Shown: one piece after another, positions 17,652-29,900 of the stretch
How the letters are laid out: each line of letters begins with the position of its first letter
How positions within the stretch are numbered: position 1 is the stretch's first letter
Source of the DNA: Rhizobium sp. FKL33
Lineage (GTDB): Bacteria; Pseudomonadota; Alphaproteobacteria; Rhizobiales; Rhizobiaceae
Length of the DNA: 64,000 bases
Direction: 5' to 3'
Assembly: GCF_005222915.1 (NCBI RefSeq)
Contig: NZ_STFX01000024.1
Coordinates: 200,777 to 264,776 of the forward strand
The notes under the pieces: generated by a model
What the model was told of the DNA's origin: nothing
The model's input: the letters and a program-made list of their open reading frames with translations, nothing else
Database searches by the model: none
Program-made: the position numbers and the translations under genes

Positions 17652-19699
17652 GCCGATATCCTTTCGTCTTGCTGGGCCGGACGGATGGGCGCGTTTGCGC
17701 GCTCCGCCTGCGGCTTGGTTGCAGGTCCATGCACGGGCAGGATGAGGGTGAATGTCGACCCCTGCCCCCGCTCGCTGTCGACCCTGATGTCCCCTTCATG
17801 CAGATCGACGATCTGCTTGACGAGGTTGAGCCCGATCCCCGTGCCGGCGATGCCCGTGGAGGTGCGGGCGCGGAAATAGAGCGAGAACATTTTCGGTATG
17901 TCGTCGGGGTCGATGCCGACGCCATGATCGCGGAAGGAGATCACGGCGTAATCGCCTTCGTCCCAGCCGGTGATCTCGATGTCGGGGGCGTGCGGCGAGT
18001 ATTTCACCGCGTTCGACAGCAGATTGGTGATCGCCTGGCCGATCCCCAGCGGATCGCAGCGGACTTTGTCCGGCAGGAGTTGCAGATCCACATGGAAGCG
18101 ATGGCGCTTGGAGAATTCGCGCTGACGCTCCACCGCCTGCTCGATCAGTGTCTTGATCGAGCATTCGGCGAGATTGAGCTCGATCTTGCCGGTCGTCATG
18201 CGACCAGCGGAGAGGAAGCTTTCCATCAGCTCGACCATGCGCGCTACCGAGGCGCGGATCTGGCCTGTCTTCTCGACGAGAAAGTCCTGATCGACCGCGC
18301 CCCTGCGGCGGAGCAGCCGCTGGGCGGCGCCGTCGATGATGGCGAGCGGCGTGCGGAATTCGTGGCTGGTCATCGAGACGAACTGGCGCTGCAGCGCATT
18401 GATCTGCTTTTCGTGGTTGAGCGCCTCTTCGAGCGCATGCGCCTGGGCTTCGATTTCCAGCGTGCGTTCGCGGACCTGATCCTCCAGCTGGTCGCGATGG
18501 CGGATGAGCTCCATCTCAGCCTGCTTGCGCACGGTGATGTCGGTGTAGCTGAGAATGTAGCCGCCGGCGGCGAGCGGCTCGGCGCGCACCGCGAGCACGC
18601 GGCCATTGGCGCTGACCCGCTCGAAACTATGCGGCAGGAACAGCCGGGCGTGATTGACCCGCTCCAGAACCAGCGCGTCGATGTCGCCGTCGCCATATTC
18701 GCCGCGCTCGGCATTGATGCGGATCAGGCTTTCGAAGCTTGCGCCCGGCGGAAAGGCGTCCGGCGTCACATCGAGCATCTCATAGAGATGACGGTTGGCG
18801 ATCATCAGGTCGAGCCGATGATCGAAGACGGCGATGCCGCCCGGGAAGGCCTCGAAGGCGGCTTGCAGGATGCCGAGCATCTTGCGCTGTTCTTCGGTCG
18901 TGTCGAACACCACTTCGGCGAGGCATTCGCCCTTCTCGCCCCTGAGCGAGATGACTTTGACGGTGACGCGGTACTGGCTGCCGTCGCGACGGGAGTGGAA
19001 GGTTTCGAAGGTCACGAATTTCTCGCGCCCCGTAATCACCGGATTGATCAGAATGCGATATTCGTCAAGCGTCAGGTCGGGCTTGAGCGACACCGGCGTC
19101 ATCCGGATCAACTGGTCTTCACGGTAACCGGTCTTGATCGTCGCCGTGCCGTTAGCGCGGAAGATCTCCAGCATTTCGGGATCGATGAGATAGATTTCGT
19201 CGGTCGAGATCTCGACGAGATCGGCGAACTGATGGTCGGCGTCGGCGCGGCGGCGCGACAGAACGATGTCGGCGAGATCGCAGATCAGCAGCCGCAGTAC
19301 CGCCATCCGCTCCTCGTCCATGCGGCGGCGGCTCTTGCCGAGGAACAGCACCGAGCCGAAAATCGCCCCCGAACTGCGGTCGATCAGCGGCAGGAGATAG
19401 GATCGCGCCCTATCCTCCGCGCAGAGCGGCTGCGCCTGGCCCGACTGGGGATCATACTCCAAGGGAATGGTGCACCAGTCCGCCTGGGTGTGATAGAGCA
19501 GCTTGTGGCGGCCGCCATAGGGCGTTTCGTTGAAGATGGCGGCGCAGGGGCCGAGGTCGAATTCGCGCGTCGAAATGATTTCGTTGAGCACGCCGGAGAG
19601 AACCTCGTCGCGGCTCTTGTCGCTCAGCGTCCAGCGCAGCATGGCGCGGGTGGTGACCAGACCCCAGATGGGCATTGCATTCCAGACTGCCTGCGGCAT
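17648..19699 (-). CDS. soluble PAS sensor histidine kinase
   Basis: 683 residues with no transmembrane segment, hence a cytoplasmic sensor. Order: a GAF-like N-terminal region (about 20-170), two PAS-like domains (about 175-290 and 295-405, ending YTDITVRKQAEME), a coiled coil (to 435), HisKA with His446 in MTSHEFRTPL, and HATPase_c with the N box (NLLSNAVKYS), G1 (DHGVGIDPDD) and G2 (GTGIGLNLVKQI). Start at 19699 chosen for an AGGGGGA site 8 bases upstream; an in-frame ATG at 19744 lacks one. Translationally coupled to the receiver-only regulator. The signal is unknown. Confidence 0.92.
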   Translation of the reverse strand: MPQAVWNAMPIWGLVTTRAMLRWTLSDKSRDEVLSGVLNEIISTREFDLGPCAAIFNETPYGGRHKLLYHTQADWCTIPLEYDPQSGQAQPLCAEDRARSYLLPLIDRSSGAIFGSVLFLGKSRRRMDEERMAVLRLLICDLADIVLSRRRADADHQFADLVEISTDEIYLIDPEMLEIFRANGTATIKTGYREDQLIRMTPVSLKPDLTLDEYRILINPVITGREKFVTFETFHSRRDGSQYRVTVKVISLRGEKGECLAEVVFDTTEEQRKMLGILQAAFEAFPGGIAVFDHRLDLMIANRHLYEMLDVTPDAFPPGASFESLIRINAERGEYGDGDIDALVLERVNHARLFLPHSFERVSANGRVLAVRAEPLAAGGYILSYTDITVRKQAEMELIRHRDQLEDQVRERTLEIEAQAHALEEALNHEKQINALQRQFVSMTSHEFRTPLAIIDGAAQRLLRRRGAVDQDFLVEKTGQIRASVARMVELMESFLSAGRMTTGKIELNLAECSIKTLIEQAVERQREFSKRHRFHVDLQLLPDKVRCDPLGIGQAITNLLSNAVKYSPHAPDIEITGWDEGDYAVISFRDHGVGIDPDDIPKMFSLYFRARTSTGIAGTGIGLNLVKQIVDLHEGDIRVDSERGQGSTFTLILPVHGPATKPQAERANAPIRPAQQDERISA

Positions 19700-19908
19700 A
19701 TGGGGCTTCCCCCTGAAATGGCTTGGAGGATCAGAATAGGTCATGCCCGCTAATGAAGCTTGCAAGGCTCCGTTAAAACTTTAGCGACGCCTGATATTTC
19801 GCGGTTTCCGAGCATGGGACCGGGCGCAATTCAGGCATGACAAGCGCCGCGGAACTTGCTAGGTCCGGCGCGACATTTCCCTATCCGCCCGCGAAAGCGA
19901 AAGACACC

Positions 19909-22140
19909 ATGCCCGATCTTCTTCTTGAACTCCGCTCCGAGGAAATTCCCGCCAGCATGCAGCGCAAGGCCGCGGGCGATCTGAAAAAGCTGTTGACGGA
20001 TGCGCTGGTCGAAGCAGGCCTCACCTATGAAGGCGCGCGCGAGTACTGGACGCCGCGCCGGCTGACGCTCGATATTCGCGGCCTGACCGCCCGCTCCGCC
20101 GACCAGCATGAAGAGCGCAAGGGACCGAGCACGAAAGCGCCGCAGGCGGCCATCGACGGCTTCCTGCGCTCCGCCGGCCTCGCCTCGATCGATCAGGCGC
20201 AGGTGAAATCGGACCCGAAGAAGGGTGATTTCTATGTGGCGACGATCCACAAGCATGGCCGCACCGCAGAGGAGATCATCACCGAGGTGATGCCAGGCAT
20301 CATCCGCAATTTCCCCTGGCCGAAGAGCATGCGCTCGGGCGCAGCCTCCGCCAAGCCGGGCTCGCTGCGCTGGGTGCGTCCGCTGCAATCGATCGTCTGC
20401 ACCTTCGGGCCCGAGCATGACGAACCGGTGGTCATTCCCTTCGAAATCGACGGCATTGTGGCCTCCAACGTGACCTATGGCCATCGTTTCCACGCGCCTG
20501 AGGCCATCACCGTCAAGCGGTTCTCGGACTATGTTTCGTCGCTGGAAAAGGCCAAGGTCATTCTCGACGCCGACCGCCGCAAGGAAATCATCCTCGCCGA
20601 CGCCAAGAACATCACCTTCGCCTCCGGGCTCGACCTCGTCGAGGACGAGGGCCTGCTCGAGGAAGTGTCGGGGCTGGTGGAATATCCGCATGTGCTGATG
20701 GGCAGCTTCGAAGAGGATTATCTGAAGATCCCCGCCGAAATCATCCGGCTGACCATCAAGACCAACCAGAAATGCTTCGTGACCCGCCTGCATGGCCAGG
20801 AGGCGCTGTCGAACCATTTCATCCTGATCTCCAATATCGAAGCCAAGGACGGCGGCGCCGAGATCATTCACGGCAATGGCAAGGTCGTGCGCGCCCGCCT
20901 GTCGGATGCGGCGCATTTCTACAAGCGCGACCAGGGCGACCTGCCCGATCTCGACACGCTGAAGGCGTCGGCAGTGAAATTCGGCCTCGATCTTTCCAAG
21001 CCGCTCGACCAGCGCATGGCCAAGCTCGACCATCTCAATGTGACCTTCCACGCCAAATTGGGCAGCCAGGGCGAGCGCGTGAGCCGCATCCGCGCGCTGG
21101 CGGCCAAGCTCGCTCACGTCACCGGCGCCGAAGCCGCGCTTGCCGACCGCGCCGCAGTGCTCGCGAAAGCCGATCTCCGCACCGAAGCGGTGGGCGAATT
21201 CCCGGAACTGCAGGGCATCATGGGCCGCAAATATGCGGCGCTGCAGGGTGAAGACGCAGCGGTCGCGGTAGCAATTGAGGAACACTACAAACCGCAAGGT
21301 CCTTCCGACCGAGTCCCCACTGATCCTGTAGCGATAACCGTAGCGCTAGCCGATAAGCTCGACACTCTTGTTGGTTTCTGGGCAATCGACGAGAAGCCGA
21401 CGGGTTCGAAGGATCCCTATGCGCTGCGCCGCGCCGCACTCGGTATAATTAGAATTATCACACAGAGCCGGATTAGCACCCGGTTGCGGTTTATGATTGA
21501 GGACGCTCGTAAGTGTTTGAATGATCAACGATCTGAAAAGGGCGTTGAATACATTGACAATCACTTGGATGAAGATCTTGTTGGATTTCTAGCTGATCGG
21601 TTTATTGCTCAGATGAAATCTGATGGTAAGCGCTATGACCTAGTTGATGCAGTATTTGGCTCTTCAAACTACGGCGCTTCATGGATGGCGACGCCTGGTG
21701 TCGCAGGTAGCTTCATCCTAGACGATTTTGTTTCTGTGAGTGACCGAGTGGAAGCCCTGTCGGCCTTCATCGGCACCGAGGACGGCAAGAACCTGCTGGC
21801 GGGAACCAAGCGCGCCACGCAATTGCTCGCCGCCGAGGAGAAGAAGGGAACGAAGGCCGCCGAACGGATCGATCTGTCGCTGCTGGCACTGCCGGCAGAG
21901 ACCGCGCTGCATCAGGCGATCGTCAACGCCAGCCAGAGCGCGGCTCAGGCCGTGGCGCGCGAGGATTTCGCCGCCGCCATGGAAGCGCTCTCCAAGCTGC
22001 GCGGCCCCGTGGACGCCTTCTTCACCGACGTGCTGGTGAACGACGAAAACCCGGAGATCCGCGCCAATCGCCTTGCGCTTCTCGCCGCCATCCGCAGCGC
22101 GACCAGCACGGTGGCGGATTTCAGCAAGATTGCGGGATGA
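19909..22140 (+). CDS. glyS: glycyl-tRNA synthetase beta subunit
   Basis: tRNA-binding and editing-like partner of GlyQ. 743 residues from the ATG at 19909 ([14 protein letters not shown]), the standard family start; an open upstream extension to 19837 is not supported. Seen: [46 protein letters not shown] and [17 protein letters not shown]. The reading frame is intact over the whole length, yet residues about 449-616 are encoded by a low-GC patch with unusual codons (separate entry), including a segment around [19 protein letters not shown] that I do not recall in related GlyS proteins. Confidence 0.95.
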   Translation: MPDLLLELRSEEIPASMQRKAAGDLKKLLTDALVEAGLTYEGAREYWTPRRLTLDIRGLTARSADQHEERKGPSTKAPQAAIDGFLRSAGLASIDQAQVKSDPKKGDFYVATIHKHGRTAEEIITEVMPGIIRNFPWPKSMRSGAASAKPGSLRWVRPLQSIVCTFGPEHDEPVVIPFEIDGIVASNVTYGHRFHAPEAITVKRFSDYVSSLEKAKVILDADRRKEIILADAKNITFASGLDLVEDEGLLEEVSGLVEYPHVLMGSFEEDYLKIPAEIIRLTIKTNQKCFVTRLHGQEALSNHFILISNIEAKDGGAEIIHGNGKVVRARLSDAAHFYKRDQGDLPDLDTLKASAVKFGLDLSKPLDQRMAKLDHLNVTFHAKLGSQGERVSRIRALAAKLAHVTGAEAALADRAAVLAKADLRTEAVGEFPELQGIMGRKYAALQGEDAAVAVAIEEHYKPQGPSDRVPTDPVAITVALADKLDTLVGFWAIDEKPTGSKDPYALRRAALGIIRIITQSRISTRLRFMIEDARKCLNDQRSEKGVEYIDNHLDEDLVGFLADRFIAQMKSDGKRYDLVDAVFGSSNYGASWMATPGVAGSFILDDFVSVSDRVEALSAFIGTEDGKNLLAGTKRATQLLAAEEKKGTKAAERIDLSLLALPAETALHQAIVNASQSAAQAVAREDFAAAMEALSKLRGPVDAFFTDVLVNDENPEIRANRLALLAAIRSATSTVADFSKIAG
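21255..21755 (+). other. low-GC, atypical-codon patch inside glyS
   Basis: By hand count the 180 bases 21481-21660 have 75 G/C (42 percent) and 21301-21720 about 50 percent, against 75 percent at 21121-21180 and 73 percent at 21901-21960 in the same gene. Codons otherwise scarce here cluster in the patch: four CTA, four GTA, two ATA, one AGA, and many TTT, ATT, GAT, AAT and GTT. The frame continues without stop and the protein still reads as GlyS. This suggests replacement of part of glyS by a segment from a lower-GC relative, or an assembly chimera. Confidence 0.8.
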
Positions 22141-22252
22141 TCCCCGGCAGAAGATCGCCGCCAATGATCGCGGCGGTCTTCACGCATCTTGCGCAATGCT
22201 CTAATATAAAAGGGTTCCTTGCGCTGCTCAGCGCCGAGCGGAGATCGGGATC

Positions 22253-22570
22253 ATGAGCCTGCCACAGGAATTTATGGACACGGTGCGCTCCCGTCTCAAA
22301 CATGACGGAGCCCTTCGCGCCGCCATGCTGGCCGAAGCCGCGAGCGCGTTTCTCTCGGGCGATCTCGGCATCGGGCTCCAGCTCATCGCCGATATCGTGC
22401 AGGCGACCACGGAGGTGACGCGTCTGGCTGCGGGAACCGGCATCGAGCCCGATCGGATCAACGAGATTCTCGGCCTGAAGGGTCGGCCGCATGCGGACGA
22501 GATCGTCAAGATCTTCGTTTACCTGCAGGACGATTTCGGCGTCCGGCTCACGGTGCAGCCAGCCGCATAA
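22253..22570 (+). CDS. HigA-like helix-turn-helix protein (orphan antitoxin-type regulator)
   Basis: 105 residues, all-helical. The pattern RLKHDGALRAAMLAEAASAF, then LIADIVQATTEVTRLAAGTG and a turn before INEILGLKGRPHADEIVKIF, matches the addiction-module antidote/XRE-like proteins that carry a DNA-binding helix-turn-helix near the C-terminal half. No toxin-like frame lies on either side (glyS upstream, terminator and convergent chemoreceptor downstream), so it is probably a stand-alone regulator. Function is inferred from fold only. Confidence 0.62.
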   Translation: MSLPQEFMDTVRSRLKHDGALRAAMLAEAASAFLSGDLGIGLQLIADIVQATTEVTRLAAGTGIEPDRINEILGLKGRPHADEIVKIFVYLQDDFGVRLTVQPAA

Positions 22571-22583
22571 CTCTCAATCCAAC

Positions 22584-22619
22584 AAAAAGCCCGGCGACCG
22601 CGAGGCGCCGGGCTTTTTT
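22584..22619. terminator. bidirectional Rho-independent terminator
   Basis: Perfect 8-bp stem GCCCGGCG (22589-22596) / CGCCGGGC (22606-22613) with a 9-base loop, followed by six T and preceded by five A. It lies between two convergent genes (the HigA-like gene and the chemoreceptor), so it can end transcription from both sides. Confidence 0.93.
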
Positions 22620-22636
22620 CACGAGAGACCGTATGG

Positions 22637-24526
<1,890 letters not shown>

Positions 24527-24717
24527 TTAAGGTTCCACTAATTCTAGTCCGAACTTGCGGTGAATCATCGCATGAAACGACTGATTTCAGCGATCACCCA
24601 TGAAAACCGCAGCGATGATCGATCTCGCTGACCCATCGTGAGGTGGCCAGCCTGCACCGATCGAGATCATCAGTGGTTGCGACGATGATTGGATTGCGCC
24701 AGTGCGATAACCCGGCT

Positions 24718-25251
24718 TTACGCGGAGGCTTCCCGGGTCCTACCGCGCAAGACCCATGCCGGTATAAGTTCCGACCGCAGTCGCCGGGCAGCAGCCCCGC
24801 GCGCGAACCCCGCCATATCGGCGCCAGACTTAAGCGCCGCGAGCAGATCGCGCTTGCGGACGAGCAAGCCGTCTTCGAGAGGCTGGTTCCGTCGCATCAG
24901 GCGCTGGAACCACGGCCTGCGAAACCGCCGCGATTGTGAAAACCGCGCCGGCTTGCCGTCGATCGAGGCATATTCGAGAACTTCTTCCACCCAACCGCTC
25001 TGCGGCCGGGCGCCTGGCTCAAGAAACAGCAGCCATTCGCCCCGCGCGCCATGCACCGTATCGCTCAGCGTCCAGTTCTGCAGATACTTGCAGCCTGCGG
25101 CGTCCGCGAGCCGGGCGGTGCCATCCTGGGAGCCGCGGTCGAGGACGATCACTTCGCTGACGACGCCGTCCACCGCGCCCGAAACGAGCACGGAGAGGGT
25201 GTAGGCGAGCTCGGGCTCGCTGTTTTCGCATTCCAACATCACCGTCAGCAT
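24718..25251 (-). CDS. glycosyltransferase family 2-like protein
   Basis: 177 residues. Short GT-A-like fold: TVMLECENSEPELAYTLSVL at the start, the nucleotide-sugar motif VIVLDRGSQDGTARLADAAG and then GEWLLFLEPGARPQSGW. A typical DxD is not evident; the protein is about half the length of full GT2 enzymes, but small single-domain versions of this kind occur next to PA0069-type radical SAM genes in Hyphomicrobiales as I recall. Substrate unknown. ATG at 25251 preferred over the adjacent GTG at 25254. Divergent from the radical SAM gene. Confidence 0.7.
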   Translation of the reverse strand: MLTVMLECENSEPELAYTLSVLVSGAVDGVVSEVIVLDRGSQDGTARLADAAGCKYLQNWTLSDTVHGARGEWLLFLEPGARPQSGWVEEVLEYASIDGKPARFSQSRRFRRPWFQRLMRRNQPLEDGLLVRKRDLLAALKSGADMAGFARGAAARRLRSELIPAWVLRGRTREASA

Positions 25252-25372
25252 CACTTACCTTTACCCAAAGCCGCCCCCGATTGCCAGCCGCATTTTGTTC
25301 TTGCATTGTTCTCTTTTCCGCGTTAGGAATATTGTCATCAGGCGGTGAGACGAGCCGCGCCGGAGAAGCCCA

Positions 25373-26530
25373 ATGATCAATCTGTCCCTTTCGCGGCAGG
25401 CTGCATTCCAGCCTGCCAACACGGCGGAACTTGCCGATGGACTGCTCAAGGAAAGCGGCCTGAGGATCGACGTGGACCGGCGTCGCGGACGCGGCGCGGG
25501 TCTCAATCCCGCCGGCCGCTTCGAAGCGCAGGAACGGGAAACGCTCGACGACGGCTGGCAGACGCTCGAAAGCCTTGAGCCCTTTCGCACGGAAGTGCAG
25601 GTCGAGAAGCCGCGTAGCATCATCACCCGCAACGACAGTCCCGACGTGCCTTTCGACCGGTCGATCAATCCCTATCGGGGTTGCGAGCATGGCTGCGTCT
25701 ATTGCTTCGCCCGGCCGAGCCACGATTATATGGGCCTGTCCGCCGGTCTGGATTTCGAGGCCAAGCTCTTCGCCAAGCCGGACGCCGCCCGTCTGCTCGA
25801 ACGCGAGTTGTCGAAGCCCGGCTATAAACCCAAGACCATCGCCATCGGCACCAATACCGACCCCTATCAGCCGATCGAAAAGGAATGGCGCATCATGCGG
25901 CAGATCCTGGAGGTGCTGGCCGCCGCCAACCACCCTGTGTCGATCGTGACGAAATCGGCGTTGGTGATCCGCGACGTCGACATCCTCGGCAAGATGGCCG
26001 AGAACGGGCTCGCCAAAGTGGCGCTGTCGGTGACGACGCTCGACCGAAAGCTGGCGCGGCTGATGGAACCGCGCGCCTCGACGCCGTCGCGACGGCTGGA
26101 GGCGATCCGGGCGCTGACCGAGGCCGGCGTGCCCACGGCCGTGATGGCTGCGCCGATGATCCCGGCGCTCAACGATCACGAACTCGAACGCATTCTCGAC
26201 GCCGCCGCCGCTGCGGGCGCGAAGGAAGCCAATTATATCCTTCTTCGTCTGCCTTTCGAGGTGAGCCCGCTGTTTCGCGACTGGCTGCTGCGGAATTACC
26301 CCGACCGCTACCGCCATGTGATGAACCTGGTGCGCTCGATGCGCGGCGGCAAGGATTATGACGCCGAGTTCGGCAAACGCATGAAGGGCGCCGGTCCCTA
26401 TGCCTGGCAGCTGCATCGGAGATTCGAGCTCGCCGCCAAGAAGCTCAATCTCAAACGCCGCGGCATGCAGCTGAACACCGACCTCTTCGTGCCGCCCTCG
26501 GGGCATGGCGTGCAGCTGAGCCTGCTCTAG
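25373..26530 (+). CDS. PA0069-family radical SAM protein
   Basis: 385 residues. Radical-SAM cluster motif CxxxCxxC at C104-C108-C111 within YRGCEHGCVYCFARPSH, which coordinates the 4Fe-4S cluster that cleaves SAM. The rest of the core follows (TIAIGTNTDPYQPIEKEWRI, SIVTKSALVIRDVDIL, ALNDHELERIL). Related to spore-photoproduct-lyase-like (SplB/Rv2578c) proteins; the reaction is not established. GGAGAAG lies just before the ATG. Divergent from the glycosyltransferase-like gene and followed by rnhB. Confidence 0.9.
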   Translation: MINLSLSRQAAFQPANTAELADGLLKESGLRIDVDRRRGRGAGLNPAGRFEAQERETLDDGWQTLESLEPFRTEVQVEKPRSIITRNDSPDVPFDRSINPYRGCEHGCVYCFARPSHDYMGLSAGLDFEAKLFAKPDAARLLERELSKPGYKPKTIAIGTNTDPYQPIEKEWRIMRQILEVLAAANHPVSIVTKSALVIRDVDILGKMAENGLAKVALSVTTLDRKLARLMEPRASTPSRRLEAIRALTEAGVPTAVMAAPMIPALNDHELERILDAAAAAGAKEANYILLRLPFEVSPLFRDWLLRNYPDRYRHVMNLVRSMRGGKDYDAEFGKRMKGAGPYAWQLHRRFELAAKKLNLKRRGMQLNTDLFVPPSGHGVQLSLL

Positions 26531-26679
26531 TTTTCCCGATCGGACGCTGGGCGCGGCATGTCCCTGAAGCCGCGGCCAACGTCGAATAGCGCCTGCCGTC
26601 GGACCGCAACGACGGACGGCGTCCGCGAGTGACCCGGACCGCCGCCCTCGATCCGGGACTTGCGGGGAATCGGCGGGAT

Positions 26680-27339
26680 ATGTCAGATACCCGCATGACG
26701 CGTCCCGCCGATTCCCTACCTTTTCTGTTCGAAGACGCCGCCCCGTCCTTCGCGATCGAGGACGCCTTGATGCGGGAAGGTTATGCCCGCATCGTCGGCC
26801 TCGACGAAGTCGGGCGCGGCCCGCTGGCGGGCCCCGTCGTCGCCTGCGCGGTGGTCCTCGATCCCGCCAACATCCCCAATGGCCTCAACGATTCCAAGCA
26901 GCTCTCGCTCGCCGAGCGCGAGAGGCTCTATGTCGAGATCCTCGCGAGCGCCGATGTCGCCATCGCCTCGGTCAGCGCGCGTGAGATCGATCGGACCGAT
27001 ATCCGGAAAGCGAGCCTCGAGGCGATGCGGCGGGCGGCCTTGTCACTGAGCCGAAGTCCCGACTTCGCCGTCATCGATGGACGGGATGTGCCTCCCGGGC
27101 TGCCCTGCCCCGGCAAGGCCTATGTCAAAGGAGACTCCCGTTCTGTGTCCATCGCCGCCGCTTCAATCGTCGCCAAGGTCACCCGCGACAGGATGATGGA
27201 GGCTGCGGCCCTGGCGCATCCGGACTACGGCTTCGAAAAACATGCGGGTTATGCAACGGTCGTGCACAGGCGCGCCATCGCCGAGCTCGGCCCCTGCCCG
27301 CTGCATCGCATGAGCTTTCGTCCGTTGCGCAAAGACTGA
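26680..27339 (+). CDS. rnhB: ribonuclease HII
   Basis: Removes RNA from RNA-DNA hybrids and single ribonucleotides from DNA. 219 residues. Seen: the catalytic start [20 protein letters not shown] (Asp-Glu), the DSKQL loop, and [20 protein letters not shown] with the catalytic Asp. The ATG at 26680 is chosen; another in-frame ATG at 26695 is equally possible as the first residues are not conserved. It is followed by the B12 riboswitch that belongs to bluB. Confidence 0.95.
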   Translation: MSDTRMTRPADSLPFLFEDAAPSFAIEDALMREGYARIVGLDEVGRGPLAGPVVACAVVLDPANIPNGLNDSKQLSLAERERLYVEILASADVAIASVSAREIDRTDIRKASLEAMRRAALSLSRSPDFAVIDGRDVPPGLPCPGKAYVKGDSRSVSIAAASIVAKVTRDRMMEAAALAHPDYGFEKHAGYATVVHRRAIAELGPCPLHRMSFRPLRKD

Positions 27340-27384
27340 TCCATGTCGCAAGCCGGGTTGCCCTGATGGCGAGGGATCAGCTAC

Positions 27385-28324
<940 letters not shown>

Positions 28325-28353
28325 CCGAATCCCATGTCCAGACAGCGGCCATG

Positions 28354-28381
28354 AAAAAACCCGCCTCGCGGCGGGTTCTTC
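28354..28381 (-). terminator. Rho-independent terminator of the atp operon
   Basis: Stem AACCCGCC (28358-28365) / GGCGGGTT (28370-28377) with a 4-base TCGC loop. On the minus strand it is followed by six T, directly after the last atp gene; on the plus strand the tail is only CTTC, so it acts mainly on the atp operon and perhaps weakly on bluB. Confidence 0.88.
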
Positions 28382-28402
28382 AATCCGGATCATGAAGAGG
28401 GC

Positions 28403-28894
28403 TCAGTTGAGCCGCGTCTTCACTTCGCCCAGCGCGTCGTTGAACAGCGCGTTGGAAATCGAAGCATCCGCTTTGCCGGCAATCAGCTTTTCCGCAGCGG
28501 CGACGGCGAGGTCGACGGCGGCGGAACGAACAGCGGCCACAGCTTCGGCTTCCGCCTGCTTGATCTTCTGTTCGGAGAGCTGGGTGCGGCGGGCCACATA
28601 TTCGGCGGTCTTCTGCTTGGCTTCTTCGGCCAGAGCGTCGGCTTCCCGCTTGGCGGCGGCGACGATTTCGGCAGCTTCCGCTTCTGCGGCGGCGCGCTTC
28701 TTCTGATATTCGGTCAGCAGAGCCTGCGCTTCGTCACGCAGCTTCTTGGCCGAGTTCAGTTCAGAGGCGATTTTCTCCGCGCGCGCGTCGAGCGCGCGGG
28801 TGATCATGCCGGGAACCTTGAGGTAGACGATAACCCCGAGGAAGATCAGAAGCGCGACCTGCGCCCAGATCTGCGCCCACATAGTTGCATCCAT
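28403..28894 (-). CDS. atpF: ATP synthase F0 subunit b
   Basis: Peripheral-stalk subunit of the F-type ATP synthase. 163 residues: one N-terminal membrane helix (WAQIWAQVALLIFLGVIVYL) then a long Ala/Glu/Lys-rich helix that dimerises with b'. ATG at 28894 chosen, with AGGAGG six bases upstream; a GTG one codon earlier is less likely. Last gene of the atpI-B-E-b'-b operon. The F1 genes are elsewhere, as usual in this order. Confidence 0.94.
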   Translation of the reverse strand: MDATMWAQIWAQVALLIFLGVIVYLKVPGMITRALDARAEKIASELNSAKKLRDEAQALLTEYQKKRAAAEAEAAEIVAAAKREADALAEEAKQKTAEYVARRTQLSEQKIKQAEAEAVAAVRSAAVDLAVAAAEKLIAGKADASISNALFNDALGEVKTRLN

Positions 28895-28905
28895 CACGAG
28901 CCTCC

Positions 28906-29508
28906 TCAGCCTTTCACGGCGTTGACCGCGTCAGCGGCTTCGCCAGGGTTGACAGACACGCCGGTGAGCCGGGTCACGATCTCGGACGCGGCGTCCTGCG
29001 CCACGGTGGACACTTCGCCCAGAGCCGCTGCCTTGATGGCGGCGATGCTGGCCTCGGCTTCCGAGATCTTCTTGGCGAGATCGGCTTCGAGCTGATGGCG
29101 CTCGGCGTCCGACTTCACTTTCGCGGCGTCGCGGGCCTCGGCTGCGATGCCCTGCGCCTTGGCGCGGGCTGCAGCAAGTTCCTGCTCGTACTTGGCTACG
29201 GCGGCGTCGGCTTCGTCCTTCATCCGCTGCGCTTCGGCGAGGTCGCCGGCGATACGGGCTTCACGGGTCTCGATGATCGAGCCGATACGGGGAGTAATCA
29301 GCTTCGACACCAGGAAGTAAAAGGCGCCGAAAGTGACCGCCAGCCACAAAAGCTGCGATGGGAAATGGGTCGCGTCGAAGGGAGGGAACACATCGGCGTG
29401 GCCGGCGTCGTGCGGAACACCGGTTTCGGTGTGCACTTCGGCTTCCGTCGACTGCACTGCCCCTTCCACCGCCGTGGCGGACAGAACATAGGCTGTCGTC
29501 ACAAACAT
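28906..29508 (-). CDS. atpF2: ATP synthase F0 subunit b'
   Basis: Second peripheral-stalk subunit found in alphaproteobacteria, cyanobacteria and chloroplasts. 200 residues: an N-terminal extension of about 45 residues, a membrane helix ([19 protein letters not shown]), then a long charged helix. GGAGGAAGGA precedes the ATG. Located 11 bases upstream of atpF. Confidence 0.94.
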   Translation of the reverse strand: MFVTTAYVLSATAVEGAVQSTEAEVHTETGVPHDAGHADVFPPFDATHFPSQLLWLAVTFGAFYFLVSKLITPRIGSIIETREARIAGDLAEAQRMKDEADAAVAKYEQELAAARAKAQGIAAEARDAAKVKSDAERHQLEADLAKKISEAEASIAAIKAAALGEVSTVAQDAASEIVTRLTGVSVNPGEAADAVNAVKG

Positions 29509-29588
29509 TCCTTCCTCCAGGGCAAGGATACGGTATCAAAAAACGGGCCACGGCCGAACGCCATGGCCCGATGGTTTTGAGACGCCGA

Positions 29589-29813
29589 TCAGCCGAAGAG
29601 AGCGAGAAGGGCGACGAGCAGCGAGAAGATGCCCAGAGCTTCCGTAACGGCGAAGCCGAAAATCAGGCGGCCGAACTGGCCGTCGGCAGCCGACGGGTTG
29701 CGCAGAGCGCCAGCGAGGTAGTTGCCGAAGATGTTGCCGAGGCCGAGGGCTGCGCCGCCCATGCCCAGGCAAGCGATACCGGCGCCGATGTACTTTGCTG
29801 CTTCAGCTTCCAT
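29589..29813 (-). CDS. atpE: ATP synthase F0 subunit c
   Basis: 74 residues, two hydrophobic helices joined by a polar loop ([11 protein letters not shown]). The proton-carrying glutamate is E58 in [12 protein letters not shown]. Forms the rotating c-ring. H-coupled rather than Na-coupled judging by the lack of the Na-type Gln/Glu pattern in helix 1 (inference). Confidence 0.97.
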   Translation of the reverse strand: MEAEAAKYIGAGIACLGMGGAALGLGNIFGNYLAGALRNPSAADGQFGRLIFGFAVTEALGIFSLLVALLALFG

Positions 29814-29900
29814 TGTAGAACTCCTTCAGTGTTTTCGTTTGGTGGCTGTTAATCAGGAGCGCCGGTCCGAGTCAACCGACGCCGAACTCTACTCACGACC

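Noticed and set aside
17669..19753. Long open frame on the plus strand opposite the histidine kinase (694 codons)
   Set aside because: Pure antisense frame of a high-GC gene; Arg/Asp/Gly-rich composition and no domain, whereas the minus strand shows all kinase boxes.
21346..21564. Nested minus-strand gene within the low-GC glyS patch
   Set aside because: The 72-codon frame has no ribosome-binding site or family; the plus-strand GlyS frame continues through.
21250..21760. Insertion element or frameshift in glyS
   Set aside because: No terminal repeats, target duplication or stop; the frame and GlyS similarity persist.
22141..22252. Toxin partner for the HigA-like protein
   Set aside because: The 112-base gap is too short and no frame with RelE/HigB features lies on either side.
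25019..26506. Minus-strand frame of 495 codons opposite the radical SAM gene
   Set aside because: No recognisable domain; the plus strand has CxxxCxxC and the whole family pattern.
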